NCBI GenBank assembly: GCA_017405675.1
Contig: JAFRAB010000043.1
Coordinates: 1-64,000 of the forward strand
Direction of reading: 5' to 3'
DNA length: 64,000 nt
Origin: Erysipelotrichaceae bacterium
GTDB lineage: Bacteria; Bacillota_I; Bacilli_A; Erysipelotrichales; Erysipelotrichaceae
This document shows positions 16,485-25,132 of this stretch, in pieces. The notes under the pieces were generated by a model, which ran no database searches, was not told the origin of the DNA, and worked only from the letters and a program-made list of their open reading frames with translations. Position 1 is the stretch's first letter. Every line of letters starts with the position of its first letter. The position numbers and the translations under genes are program-made.

Positions 16485-17274
16485 TCTGACTCACCTTCTT
16501 TTCAATTTCATCAAGCAGCAGTTTGTTGAGACTTTCATCTTCAAGGATCTGAGTGACCGGAAGCAGATAGCCTTTTACGATCAGACCGATCGCCTCATTG
16601 AGCGAAAGACCTCTGGACTGCAGATAATAGATCTGTTCTTCATCAGGCTGGCCCAATGAAGCAGCATGAGAAGCCCGTACTTCATCATCATATATGTACA
16701 GTACCGGCAGTATTCTGCCTATGGCACTTTTGTCATAGGTCAGCAGCCTGCTGGTCTGATGCGTTGCAGAATTATGAGCTCCCTGAACGATTGTATTTCT
16801 GACAACCATGTCTGTAAATCCATGTGCCATTACAACACCGTAATTGTTGATGTGCGCTGTCGTATTTCCGGCATTATGGAATGTATCCTGATTGAAAATC
16901 TTGCGGCTGTCTGATACCGAAGCTGTCTGAACAGTCAGTTCAGCACCCTGCTGAAGCAGCTGATGTTCTGAATTGTAAACGGCCTTGTACTCCGACAGTT
17001 CCATATGGGCAATCGTAACCTTGCTGTCAGCGTAAATGTCGTATTTTTCATTGAATTCGATTTCCGCCTCATTATGATTTACAGTCAGAAAGACAACCTG
17101 GCAGTCGCTGCCAACCTTGACGTTAAGGTCAAGTTTCAGCTGTCCCTTTCCTTCCAGAAAGATTATCACATTAGCCTTTGATCTTTTCTCCACGTCAAGA
17201 GAGATCCGGCACGCGGACCCTTTGTCAGAATTAACTGTTATTTTTTTTGAATCGTTTATCGTTATCAGGTTCAT
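16477..17274 (-). CDS. sufD: SufD-like assembly protein, short form
   Basis: 265 aa. Partner of SufB in SufBC2D. The C-terminal half is clearly SufD: VMAHGFTDMVVRNTIVQGAHNSATHQTSRLL near residue 145, then DDEVRASHAASLGQPDEEQIYYLQSRGLS. The gene is much shorter than the usual SufD (about 400 or more), with the helical N-terminal domain missing; short SufD forms are common in this part of Bacillota as far as I recall. ATG directly abuts the sufC stop. Confidence 0.9.
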   Translation of the reverse strand: MNLITINDSKKITVNSDKGSACRISLDVEKRSKANVIIFLEGKGQLKLDLNVKVGSDCQVVFLTVNHNEAEIEFNEKYDIYADSKVTIAHMELSEYKAVYNSEHQLLQQGAELTVQTASVSDSRKIFNQDTFHNAGNTTAHINNYGVVMAHGFTDMVVRNTIVQGAHNSATHQTSRLLTYDKSAIGRILPVLYIYDDEVRASHAASLGQPDEEQIYYLQSRGLSLNEAIGLIVKGYLLPVTQILEDESLNKLLLDEIEKKVSQNA

Positions 17275-18099
17275 TTATAATGCTCCTGACTTATTAACTG
17301 CACATGTTCCTAATGAGATGGCTCTTTGAACTTCTTCTTCCTTTTCAATAGTAAGATTCTTTTCTTTAAGCAGCCATTCATAACCTTCAGCGTCTATTCT
17401 CTTAGCCAGTTCATGATCTCCGCTTTCAACAATGCGTCCATTGATCAGAACATGGGCATAGGTAGGCTTGATCAGGTCATAAAATCTCTCATAGTGAGAA
17501 ACGATGATCATTCCCATATCAGTTTCTTCCTTAAGTTTCAGAATATTGTCAGCCACAATTTTTATGGCATCAACATCCAGACCGGAGTCAAGCTCATCAA
17601 GCATTGCCAGTTTAGGCTTAAGCAGCTTCATCTGAATGATCTCATTACGCTTTTTCTCACCGCCGGAAAAACCTTCATTAAGGAAACGATGGGCAATTGC
17701 CGAATCCATCTGCACATCAGCGATGGTTTTATCCAACAAGCGGATAAACTCAAAAAGTCTGATAGGCTGATCTCTGTGCGCATTGACAGCAGCCTTCAGA
17801 AAATCGGAATTGGTGACACCAGGAACTTCCTGTGGATACTGCATGGCAATGAAAAGACCTGCCTTGCTTCTTTCATCCACACTCATTGCCAGAACATCCT
17901 GGCCGTCAAAGGTAATACTACCTTCAGTGACTTTATATCTAGGATGGCCCATGATGGTCATTAACAGCGTACTTTTACCGTTGCCGTTAGGTCCCATAAG
18001 TGCATGGACTTCTCCAGTATTGACTGTTAAATCAACGCCTTTAAGGATCTCCTTATCTTCAACATTGACATGGAGATTTCTTATTTCCAGTGTTGACAT
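17275..18099 (-). CDS. sufC: Fe-S assembly ATPase SufC
   Basis: 274 aa. ABC-type ATPase of the SufBC2D scaffold. Walker A GPNGNGKS at about 36-43, signature FSGGEKKR near 145, Walker B LAMLDELDSGLDVDAI near 165 and the switch His in IIVSHYERF. The ATG at 18099 follows AAAAGGGGTGA; a GTG at 18108 lies within that site. First gene of the operon sufC-D-S-U-B. Confidence 0.97.
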   Translation of the reverse strand: MSTLEIRNLHVNVEDKEILKGVDLTVNTGEVHALMGPNGNGKSTLLMTIMGHPRYKVTEGSITFDGQDVLAMSVDERSKAGLFIAMQYPQEVPGVTNSDFLKAAVNAHRDQPIRLFEFIRLLDKTIADVQMDSAIAHRFLNEGFSGGEKKRNEIIQMKLLKPKLAMLDELDSGLDVDAIKIVADNILKLKEETDMGMIIVSHYERFYDLIKPTYAHVLINGRIVESGDHELAKRIDAEGYEWLLKEKNLTIEKEEEVQRAISLGTCAVNKSGAL

Positions 18100-18127
18100 A
18101 TGTCTCACCCCTTTTCACTCACGTTGT

Positions 18128-18136
18128 ATTATAGCA
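18128..18136 (-). promoter_or_regulatory. Extended -10 promoter of the suf operon
   Basis: TGCTATAAT on the minus strand, about 29 bases before the sufC ATG, with no good -35 box. No operator repeat is obvious around it. Confidence 0.65.
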
Positions 18137-18179
18137 CAACAGTTTTGAATGTGCCCATTATATACCTCTTTTCTTTTTG

Positions 18180-18208
18180 TTGCATAAAAAAAACAAATAA
18201 ACTATAAT
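18180..18208 (+). promoter_or_regulatory. Promoter of the foldase gene pair
   Basis: TTGCAT (18180-18185) and TATAAT (18203-18208) with 17-base spacing, followed by AGGAGG at 18224-18229 before the ATG at 18238. Confidence 0.85.
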
Positions 18209-18237
18209 ATTTAAGTTCGCGCCAGGAGGTTTTAATT

Positions 18238-19221
18238 ATGGTAGAAAAATTAAAAGAGTACTGGTTCCCTCTGCTTGTAGGCTTATTCTTCGTATGTATT
18301 TCCATATTCTTCGCCTACGACCAGAACAAGGGAAAACTACCGGGAAAAACAGTTAACGGCCAGCAGATCGTGTTCTCTGTCGATGACACAAACTACTCAG
18401 CTGACCAGTTATATGATGATTTATCAAAGATTTATCACGATGACAGAATAGCCACTATGTTCCAGGTTGCCTTACTTGACAGCGCCATCAAAACAACAGA
18501 TGAATTTAAAGCTGAATTAGATAAGAATTACCAGAACACGGTAGCTGCATATCAGCAGTATTATGGCTATGATGTTGCTTACCTTGACAATATCGCCAAG
18601 ACATATTATGGCTATGACACCTTCTATGATTACATGAATTATTCCACAAAAGCTCAGAAGCTTTATACAGAATACTTCAGCAAGAATGGTGACAAGTACT
18701 TCACAGATGATTTCCAGAAGGAATACAAGCCACGTATCGTAAGTTACGTCGTCCTGACTCTGGATGATCCTGAAAATCCTACAGCCGAAGAAACCGCCAA
18801 GGTCAAGGCTGCACAGGATGCCTGGGCATCAAGTGAATACAGTGCTGAAAACTTCGCTGATTTCGCCAAGAAGTATTCAGAAGACGGTAATGCATCAACA
18901 GGCGGTGTCTTCGGTTATCTCGATACCAAGACCTCAGGTATTGATGAAGTATTCCTGAATACTGCATTAGCTCTGGAAGAAGGCCAGGTTTCTGACTGGA
19001 CTTTCTCTGAAACATTCGGTTATTACCTGATTAAGGTTGATTCAGTTAAGTTTGATGACATTAAGAATGAAACCAATTTTGCCAATACGATCATGTCCTC
19101 ACAGGAAGGACTGTCAAGCAAGATCCTGTGGGATACCGCAAACGAATTAGGCGTTACCTTCGGCAGTGATGAGATCAAGGACATCATCATGAAGTCCCTG
19201 AATGTGGAAAGCGAGGACTAA
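18238..19221 (+). CDS. PrsA-like membrane-anchored peptidyl-prolyl isomerase
   Basis: 327 aa. An uncleaved N-terminal anchor (about residues 10-28) without a lipobox, a helical SurA/PrsA-type arm, and a parvulin domain at about 165-275 (RIVSYVVLTLDDPEN, then FAKKYSEDGNASTGGVFGYL and LEEGQVSDWTFSETFGYYLIKVD). Such proteins help exported proteins fold outside the membrane. First of two similar genes; the second starts four bases after this one ends, so they form one operon and may work together. Confidence 0.85.
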   Translation: MVEKLKEYWFPLLVGLFFVCISIFFAYDQNKGKLPGKTVNGQQIVFSVDDTNYSADQLYDDLSKIYHDDRIATMFQVALLDSAIKTTDEFKAELDKNYQNTVAAYQQYYGYDVAYLDNIAKTYYGYDTFYDYMNYSTKAQKLYTEYFSKNGDKYFTDDFQKEYKPRIVSYVVLTLDDPENPTAEETAKVKAAQDAWASSEYSAENFADFAKKYSEDGNASTGGVFGYLDTKTSGIDEVFLNTALALEEGQVSDWTFSETFGYYLIKVDSVKFDDIKNETNFANTIMSSQEGLSSKILWDTANELGVTFGSDEIKDIIMKSLNVESED

Positions 19222-19225
19222 AGCC

Positions 19226-20128
19226 ATGAAAAGATTATTCAAAGCTATCATAGTTGCTTTATGCTTCTGCACTCTGTTAACCGGCTGCAAGGATGCAACC
19301 GCTACAATTTCCAACCCTAACGAACTGATCATTCAGGTTGGTAAGGAAAAAGTTACAAAGAAAGATCTTTACGACAGAATGATGAAAGATGATGCAACAA
19401 ACTCCATCATCTCCAAAGCAATGGAAATCATTACTGCAGCTGAAATCGAAACAACACCTGCCCTTGAAGCCAAGGCTCAGGAACTGTTTGAGAGTTATAA
19501 AGCTCAGCTGGAAACTCAGGGTGATTTTGAAGAAGTTCTTAAGAACCTCGGTTATGAATCAGTTGAAGCATTCAAGCAGTACTGTCTGACAAACGTCAAA
19601 GCTGATGAACTGGCTGAAAAGTATATCACTGACGGCTGGGATGATATCTGGAAAGAATTCGCTCCTGTCAAAGCCAAGATGATCTATGTTGACGCAAGTG
19701 AAATCGGTAATGAAGAAGGCAGAAAGAAAGCTGAAGATGCAATCGCTGCTCTCAAGGCCGGTAAGACATTTGAAGAAGTCGCCGCAGAATTCAGCAGCAA
19801 GGAAGATCTTGCCAAGGAAACTCTGTATACACGTGACAACAAAACTCTTGATTACATTGTCCTGGCATATCTGGCAACTGTTCAGAATCCGACATTATCA
19901 GATGTTATCGTCAATAAGGCAGCTAACGGCTATTATGTTGTACAGGTTACTGTTACCAATCAGGAACAGCTGAAAAATGACCTGATCACTTATCTGAAGT
20001 CACTGACAACCTTCACTGACAAGGCTTACGGTTACTTCTATAAGAAGCATAACTTCAAGGTATACGACATAGACGTATACAACACAATCAAGAGCAATTA
20101 TCCTTCCTATCTGGGAATCGATGAGTAA
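19226..20128 (+). CDS. PrsA-like foldase lipoprotein with a degenerate parvulin domain
   Basis: 300 aa. Signal peptide with lipobox LLTGC (Cys at residue 20), so a lipoprotein on the outer face of the membrane. The arm IIQVGKEKVTKKDLYDRMM is the PrsA/SurA start; a parvulin-like region at about 155-250 has FEEVAAEFSSKEDLAKE but lacks the Gly-Gly turn of active domains, so it may act as a chaperone only. The ATG at 19226 gives the signal peptide right at the start; GAGGAC lies upstream. Paired with the preceding gene. Confidence 0.82.
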   Translation: MKRLFKAIIVALCFCTLLTGCKDATATISNPNELIIQVGKEKVTKKDLYDRMMKDDATNSIISKAMEIITAAEIETTPALEAKAQELFESYKAQLETQGDFEEVLKNLGYESVEAFKQYCLTNVKADELAEKYITDGWDDIWKEFAPVKAKMIYVDASEIGNEEGRKKAEDAIAALKAGKTFEEVAAEFSSKEDLAKETLYTRDNKTLDYIVLAYLATVQNPTLSDVIVNKAANGYYVVQVTVTNQEQLKNDLITYLKSLTTFTDKAYGYFYKKHNFKVYDIDVYNTIKSNYPSYLGIDE

Positions 20129-20132
20129 AACG

Positions 20133-20154
20133 GGATGTGAAAACATCCTTTTTT
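20133..20154 (+). terminator. Terminator of the foldase pair
   Basis: GGATGT-GAAA-ACATCC followed by six T. Confidence 0.88.
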
Positions 20155-20155
20155 A

Positions 20156-20164
20156 TGCTTTAAT
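20156..20164 (+). promoter_or_regulatory. Extended -10 box directly before the phosphoesterase gene
   Basis: TGCTTTAAT ends six bases before the ATG at 20171, right behind the previous terminator. No Shine-Dalgarno. Suggests a leaderless transcript. Confidence 0.45.
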
Positions 20165-20170
20165 ATCATT

Positions 20171-20974
20171 ATGATTTACATATTTATCCTGGCAGCTGCC
20201 GTATTGTTAGTATTATTCCTGCATCGTGAGAACACTGTTTTATCAGTAAACCGCTTTACCGTGACTTCTGAAAAACTGAAAAAGGATGTAAATGCTGCTC
20301 ACGTTTCTGATTTTCACAACACTCACAATGTTGTTCTCCAGGATTCAATCATCAGCAGCCTTAAGGAAAATAAGCCTGACTGTATCTTTGTTACCGGCGA
20401 CCTGATCGATTCACGCCGTACTGATATTGACTGTGCCGTTGCCTTTGCAGAGAAACTGACGGAAATAGCACCTGTATATTATGTAGTCGGCAATCATGAA
20501 ATAAGATCAAAACAATACAAAAAAATCATGGAAGCTTTTGAAAAAACTGACATGATAGTAATGCATAACAAAAATATAGAAACTGAAGGCATAAATCTTA
20601 TTGGCCTTGATGACCTTTATACCATTCCATACAATGAAAGAAGTTCTCTTTTTACCGAAAGATATCAGAAACTCAAAGATGACAGCAGGTTCAATCTGGT
20701 GCTGTTCCACAGGCCGGAACTGTTTGATACATACTATGCCAATGAAATCGATCTGATCCTGTGCGGTCATGCTCATGGCGGACAGTTCAGACTGCCGGTG
20801 ATAGGTGCTGTCCTGTCTCCAAATCAGGGACTTTTCCCTATCTACACTGAAAACTTATATACTCAGGGGAAAACGCAGATGATCGTCTCCCGCGGCATCG
20901 GCAATTCACTGTTCCCTTTCCGTCTGAACAATAAACCTGAACTGATTTACATAAAACTGGAAAAGAAACTATAA
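20171..20974 (+). CDS. Membrane-anchored metallophosphoesterase (YkuE/YaeI-like)
   Basis: 267 aa. One N-terminal membrane helix (residues 2-18), then the calcineurin-like phosphoesterase motifs: HVSDFHNTH near 43, VTGDLIDSRR near 78, VVGNHE near 110 and CGHAHGGQF near 200, which bind the two metals. Relatives include UDP-diacylglucosamine or phosphodiester hydrolases; the substrate is not known. The start lacks a ribosome binding site and is placed by the membrane helix. Confidence 0.88.
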   Translation: MIYIFILAAAVLLVLFLHRENTVLSVNRFTVTSEKLKKDVNAAHVSDFHNTHNVVLQDSIISSLKENKPDCIFVTGDLIDSRRTDIDCAVAFAEKLTEIAPVYYVVGNHEIRSKQYKKIMEAFEKTDMIVMHNKNIETEGINLIGLDDLYTIPYNERSSLFTERYQKLKDDSRFNLVLFHRPELFDTYYANEIDLILCGHAHGGQFRLPVIGAVLSPNQGLFPIYTENLYTQGKTQMIVSRGIGNSLFPFRLNNKPELIYIKLEKKL

Positions 20975-20996
20975 TTTAGTTATGGAGGTAACTCAT

Positions 20997-21395
20997 ATGT
21001 GTATTTTCTGCGACATCGCTGAAGGAAAGATTCCAAGCTATAAGGTATACGAGGACGATGTGTGTCTGGCTTTCCTGGATTTAGCCCAGGTTACCAGAGG
21101 TCATACGCTGGTCATACCTAAAAAACATTTTGCCAACGTACTGGAGTGCGATGATGAGACCATCGCCCATCTGGCCAAGGTAACAAAAATGCTGGCTAAA
21201 AGGATCACTGACAGACTGCAGGCTCCAGGCTGCAACATTCTCAACAACACCAATGAAGTGGCAGGACAGTCAGTAATGCATCTTCATTTCCACATCATAC
21301 CTAGATACGGCAGTGATGACGGTCTGGTAGCTGAATTCAGGCCAAATCACGAGCCTTATGATATGGACCAGATCATAAAAGATATTAACGGTTAA
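20997..21395 (+). CDS. HIT family nucleotide-binding protein
   Basis: 132 aa. Histidine-triad protein of the Hint/PKCI group, usually a purine nucleoside phosphoramidase. The triad is HLHFHIIPRY near residue 98, and the start CIFCDIAEGKIPSYKVYEDD is typical with the CxxC zinc pair. The ATG at 20997 follows GGAGG; an earlier ATG at 20982 has no site of its own. Confidence 0.93.
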   Translation: MCIFCDIAEGKIPSYKVYEDDVCLAFLDLAQVTRGHTLVIPKKHFANVLECDDETIAHLAKVTKMLAKRITDRLQAPGCNILNNTNEVAGQSVMHLHFHIIPRYGSDDGLVAEFRPNHEPYDMDQIIKDING

Positions 21396-21400
21396 GAAAA

Positions 21401-21428
21401 AACGTTCAGGTAATCATTCCTGAACGTT
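21401..21428. terminator. Bidirectional terminator between HIT and the DUF4097-like gene
   Basis: AACGTTCAGG-TAATCATT-CCTGAACGTT with A and T runs outside. The stop codon of the minus-strand gene lies in the loop. Confidence 0.88.
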
Positions 21429-22253
21429 TTCATTTATTTCCGGTACGGCTTCTTCGTTGCTGAGAACATCTATGCTGCTACGCAAACTGTTAATGCTGAT
21501 GCTTCGTGTTACCCCTTCTCGCACCTCTTCAATGTAATTAACAACGGTTTCCTTATCATCAATCACAACTTTAACAGGGCTTTCATTGATGCTGAGCCTG
21601 CCGTTGTTGCTGATGATATTCAGATTATACAGAGTCAGAGAATCGTTGATCTCCAGTGTTACATTTCCTGTTACTTCCAGGATGTTTATCAGATCTGCTT
21701 CAATTCCTTCCACCTGTACTACTCCCGAGTTACTGTTGATATCCAGTTTTCCGGCCTTGACATTCTTGAAGTTGACTGCCCCGGATATGGAAGACAGGAC
21801 AAAGGATTCAGCAGTTACATTTTCAGCATTAAATACTCCTTCAATGGTTTTATTGGTAATAGCTATACTTGACGTTGAAGGCAGATAAATCGTTATGGTA
21901 TCGATCTGTCTGGTTGAACTGATAAAGTTATTAGTTGGAGCTTCAGCCCTTTCAATTATCTTAAGAGATACATCTCTGTTATTAATAACGAAACTGTTGG
22001 CGCTGTCTGTTCTCTGGAAATAGCTGATCTTGACTTTTTCGTCATCAGTCGGCACGACATTAACTCTGTGGTTAATGGTATCAATGCTGATCGTTTTTAT
22101 TTCATTGGCATCGAGGTCCTGATAAACCTCCATATATGTTGAGGACATCTGGGCATTAGGTACTATATAGGTATTGTAAAACCACAGGGATCCCGCTATC
22201 CCTGCTGCCAGAAGTACCATCATAATCACCAGAAAACTGTTTCTTTTGAACAT
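21414..22253 (-). CDS. Membrane-anchored beta-strand repeat protein (DUF4097-like)
   Basis: 279 aa. An N-terminal membrane helix (about residues 6-26) is followed by about 240 residues of short strands in ladder order (ITIYLPSTSSIAITNKTIEG, VNFKNVKAGKLDINSNSGVVQVEG), the pattern of DUF4097 adhesin-like beta-solenoids. Function unknown. The ATG at 22253 follows AGGTGA, which contains the alternative GTG start at 22262. Its last codons form part of a terminator stem. Confidence 0.7.
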   Translation of the reverse strand: MFKRNSFLVIMMVLLAAGIAGSLWFYNTYIVPNAQMSSTYMEVYQDLDANEIKTISIDTINHRVNVVPTDDEKVKISYFQRTDSANSFVINNRDVSLKIIERAEAPTNNFISSTRQIDTITIYLPSTSSIAITNKTIEGVFNAENVTAESFVLSSISGAVNFKNVKAGKLDINSNSGVVQVEGIEADLINILEVTGNVTLEINDSLTLYNLNIISNNGRLSINESPVKVVIDDKETVVNYIEEVREGVTRSISINSLRSSIDVLSNEEAVPEINENVQE

Positions 22254-22297
22254 AAAATTCACCTGTTTTAATTATATCACGAAGCCTGGATTAATTC

Positions 22298-22325
22298 TTG
22301 ACAATATCTGTTCGTATACTATAAT
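22298..22325 (+). promoter_or_regulatory. groESL promoter
   Basis: TTGACA (22298-22303) and TATAAT (22320-22325), spacing 16 bases, just before the CIRCE operator. Confidence 0.88.
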
Positions 22326-22334
22326 AATATGTAG

Positions 22335-22361
22335 TTAGCACTTGAAACGTTAGAGTGCTAA
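22335..22361 (+). promoter_or_regulatory. CIRCE operator (HrcA binding site)
   Basis: TTAGCACTT-9-GAGTGCTAA, one mismatch from the consensus TTAGCACTC-N9-GAGTGCTAA. It lies between the promoter and groES, so HrcA should repress groESL. hrcA itself is not in the window. Confidence 0.95.
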
Positions 22362-22375
22362 AGGAGGAACAAAAT

Positions 22376-22657
22376 ATGATAAAGCCATTAAATGACAATG
22401 TTCTGCTGAAAAAGGAAGTAGCAGAAAACAAGACAGCTAGTGGAATTATTCTTTCAACTAACGAAAATACTGCAGAGAATATCGGCGTTGTCATCGCTGT
22501 AGGCGAAGGCAAGCTGGTAGACGGTCAGAGAGTACCGATGACAGTAAAGGTAAAAGACAAAGTAATCTTTGATAAATATGCAGCAAATGAAATCGAATAT
22601 CAGGGCGAAAAGTTCTTACTGATCCCTGAAGCAAAGATTTACGCTGTAATAGATTAG
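22376..22657 (+). CDS. groES: Co-chaperonin GroES
   Basis: 93 aa, normal length. Caps the GroEL ring. Start [14 protein letters not shown]; mobile loop region [13 protein letters not shown] near residue 20; VIAVGEGK near 45. The ATG at 22376 follows AGGAGG; an in-frame ATG-less extension upstream enters CIRCE and is not used. Heat-shock controlled through CIRCE. Confidence 0.97.
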   Translation: MIKPLNDNVLLKKEVAENKTASGIILSTNENTAENIGVVIAVGEGKLVDGQRVPMTVKVKDKVIFDKYAANEIEYQGEKFLLIPEAKIYAVID

Positions 22658-22667
22658 GAGGTTTTTT

Positions 22668-24287
22668 ATGAGTAAGGAAGTTAAATATTCAAAAGAAGTA
22701 AGAGATCTGATGCTGGCCGGTGTTGATACGCTGGCTAACACAGTTAAAATCACTTTAGGTCCGAAAGGACGTAACGTAGTTCTCGAAAAGAGTTACGGCT
22801 CACCACTGATCACGAATGACGGTGTTACCATAGCTAAGGAAATCGAACCGGAAGATAAGTTTGAAAACATGGGTGCCAAACTGGTATACGAAGTTGCCAG
22901 CAAGACCAATGACGTAGCCGGTGACGGTACTACCACTGCTACCCTTCTCGCTCAGGCTATCATCCATAACGGTATCGCCTGTGTTGAAAAAGGAAGCAAT
23001 CCGGTTCTGTTAAAGGCCGGTATGGAAAAGGCAGCCAATCTGATAGCTGCTGAACTGCTGAAACAGACAAAACAGATATCTACTTCAAAGGATATTGCTC
23101 AGGTTGCCGCCATCTCTTCAAGCAGTGAAGAAATCGGCAAATATATCGCAGAAGCCATGGAAAAAGTCGGCAGAGACGGTGTTATTACCGTAGATGAATC
23201 ACAGGGCTTCGAAACCACACTGGAAACTGTTGAAGGTCTGGAATATGATAAGGGATACATGTCACCTTACATGGCCAGTGACAGAGAAAAGATGCAGTCC
23301 GAACTGGAAAATCCATATATCCTCGTAACTGATCAGAAGATCAATTCAATTCAGGAGATCCTCCCTGTTCTGGAAAAAATCGTTCAGGCTAACAAGCCAA
23401 TGCTCATCATCTGCGATGACATTGACAATGAAGTACTGACAACTCTAATCGTCAACAAACTGCGTGGCGCCTTCAACGTCGTAGCTACCAAGGCTCCAAG
23501 CTTCGGTGATACACAGAAAGCCATGTTACAGGATATCGCTGTTCTTACAGGCGGTGAATTCATCACCAAGGAACTGAACATGGATCTTAAGGAAATCGGT
23601 CTGGAAAGCCTAGGTACTGCCAATAAGGTCGTTGTAAAGAAAGACAATACCACGATCGTTCACGGCAACGGTGATCCTGAAATGCTGAAAGACAGAGTTG
23701 CTGAAATCAGAAATCAGATTGAAAAATCAACATCTGAATATGATAAGAAGAAACTGAATGAAAGACTTGCCAAGCTGACTTCCGGTGTTGCCATCATCAA
23801 GGTCGGTGCAGCTACCGAAAGCGAAATGAAAGAGAAGAAGTTAAGAATCGAAGATGCTCTTAACGCTACCAAGGCAGCCATCGCTGAAGGAATCATCGTC
23901 GGCGGCGGTGCAGCTCTTGCCAAGATCTACAAGCAGCATAAGGACACTCTGAAAGGTACTACTGTAGATGAACAGAAAGGTATCAATGCCGTATTTGAAG
24001 CTATCCTGCAGCCACTGTATCAGATCGCTGAAAACGCCGGCTATGACGGCAATGACGTTGTCAAGGAACAGTTAAGCAAGAAAGGCAATATCGGATTTGA
24101 TGCTGTCAAAGGTGAATGGGTTGACATGTTCAAGGAAGGAATCGTTGATCCTACCAAAGTTACAAGATCTGCCGTTCTGAATGCTACCAGCATTGCTGCC
24201 CTGTTCATTACAACTGAAGCAGGCGTTGTTGAAAAACCACAGCCTGAAGCCAATAACGGACCAGCAGCTCCTGCCGGAATGTATTAA
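22668..24287 (+). CDS. groEL: Chaperonin GroEL
   Basis: 539 aa. Folds client proteins in an ATP-driven ring. [25 protein letters not shown] near residue 30, [16 protein letters not shown] near 85 and the apical domain are normal. The C-terminus ends [15 protein letters not shown] and lacks the GGM repeats common at the tail. Follows groES by ten bases with AGGAGG. Confidence 0.98.
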   Translation: MSKEVKYSKEVRDLMLAGVDTLANTVKITLGPKGRNVVLEKSYGSPLITNDGVTIAKEIEPEDKFENMGAKLVYEVASKTNDVAGDGTTTATLLAQAIIHNGIACVEKGSNPVLLKAGMEKAANLIAAELLKQTKQISTSKDIAQVAAISSSSEEIGKYIAEAMEKVGRDGVITVDESQGFETTLETVEGLEYDKGYMSPYMASDREKMQSELENPYILVTDQKINSIQEILPVLEKIVQANKPMLIICDDIDNEVLTTLIVNKLRGAFNVVATKAPSFGDTQKAMLQDIAVLTGGEFITKELNMDLKEIGLESLGTANKVVVKKDNTTIVHGNGDPEMLKDRVAEIRNQIEKSTSEYDKKKLNERLAKLTSGVAIIKVGAATESEMKEKKLRIEDALNATKAAIAEGIIVGGGAALAKIYKQHKDTLKGTTVDEQKGINAVFEAILQPLYQIAENAGYDGNDVVKEQLSKKGNIGFDAVKGEWVDMFKEGIVDPTKVTRSAVLNATSIAALFITTEAGVVEKPQPEANNGPAAPAGMY

Positions 24288-24300
24288 ATCAAAACACACG

Positions 24301-24328
24301 AAAGCCCTGGAAATTCCAGGGCTTTTTT
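24301..24328. terminator. Terminator after groEL, shared with the opposing HAD gene
   Basis: AAAGCCCTGG-AAATT-CCAGGGCTTT plus T run on the plus strand; A run on the other side lets it end the minus-strand HAD gene too. Confidence 0.9.
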
Positions 24329-24971
24329 ACAGATAGTTTTCTATTTCATCAAGAGAATCAATAAAGGCATCCGCCTCACTCTGATCCATGCCGAAGTTAT
24401 GATCAACTCTGGCTATGGTTTTAATTCCCGCATTCCTTCCGGCTTTTATGCCAAAGGTGGAATCTTCGATAATTATGACTTCGTTTTTTGCCAATCCAAG
24501 AGCCTCAAGAGCGAGCAGATAAATCTGAGGATCAGGTTTGGCTCTTTCAATATCTCTTCCGGATATGACTACTTCAAAGCAGTCTCTGATGCCCAGCTGC
24601 TGTAAGGCACGTTCAATGTACCACGGTTCACTGGCTGAACAGCATGCCATCTTATATCCTCTCTCATTAAGAGATCTAATCTCCTTTACGGCATCAGGAA
24701 ATGCCAGCGGCGGAAAATATATCTGTCCCCTTTTTTCCCGATGGTATTCTTCAATTGTCTTTTCAAAGAAAACAGGATCATCATCAGGATGCATTTTTGA
24801 CCTGATCACGCTCCAGGCGTCAAACTGCGGTGAAGCTCCGATCCACACTCTGAATACCCGCGGATCTGTTTTAAATCCATATTCTCTGATACAGTCAGCC
24901 GTTATCTGCTGATCATACGTCTCAGAATCTACCAATACGCCATCAAGATCGAAAAATACACCTTTAATCAT
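24327..24971 (-). CDS. HAD family hydrolase (beta-phosphoglucomutase-like)
   Basis: 214 aa. Motif I FFDLDGVLVDSE at the start, motif II CCSASE near 115, the lysine of motif III in GRDIERAKPDPQIYL near 140, and motif IV IIEDSTFGIKAG near 170. The helical cap inserted after motif I places it in the phosphoglucomutase/phosphatase subfamily; substrate unknown. CAGGAGT precedes the ATG. Convergent with groEL. Confidence 0.92.
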   Translation of the reverse strand: MIKGVFFDLDGVLVDSETYDQQITADCIREYGFKTDPRVFRVWIGASPQFDAWSVIRSKMHPDDDPVFFEKTIEEYHREKRGQIYFPPLAFPDAVKEIRSLNERGYKMACCSASEPWYIERALQQLGIRDCFEVVISGRDIERAKPDPQIYLLALEALGLAKNEVIIIEDSTFGIKAGRNAGIKTIARVDHNFGMDQSEADAFIDSLDEIENYL

Positions 24972-25132
24972 ACATAATACTCCTGGATATATTTAAACAG
25001 ACAGAAAGAAAAAAAGAAAGATAAAATTATTTCTTATCATATATGTTTTCTTTTTTTTCACTAATGGGTGTTCTTTTTTTACCCAATACAGATTATTAGT
25101 TTATAATATAAGGCAGACGGAGGACTACTATT
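24972..25132. other. Intergenic region with the promoter of the M16C gene
   Basis: AT-rich. Holds TTTACC with TATAAT 18 bases later (ending about 25 bases before AGACGGAGG and the ATG at 25133), and a hairpin TGGGT/ACCCA around a T-rich loop at 25064-25084 that precedes or overlaps the -35. Confidence 0.5.

Noticed and set aside
17326..17964. 212-aa plus-strand frame opposite sufC
   Set aside because: SufC has all ABC motifs on the minus strand; this frame has no signals.
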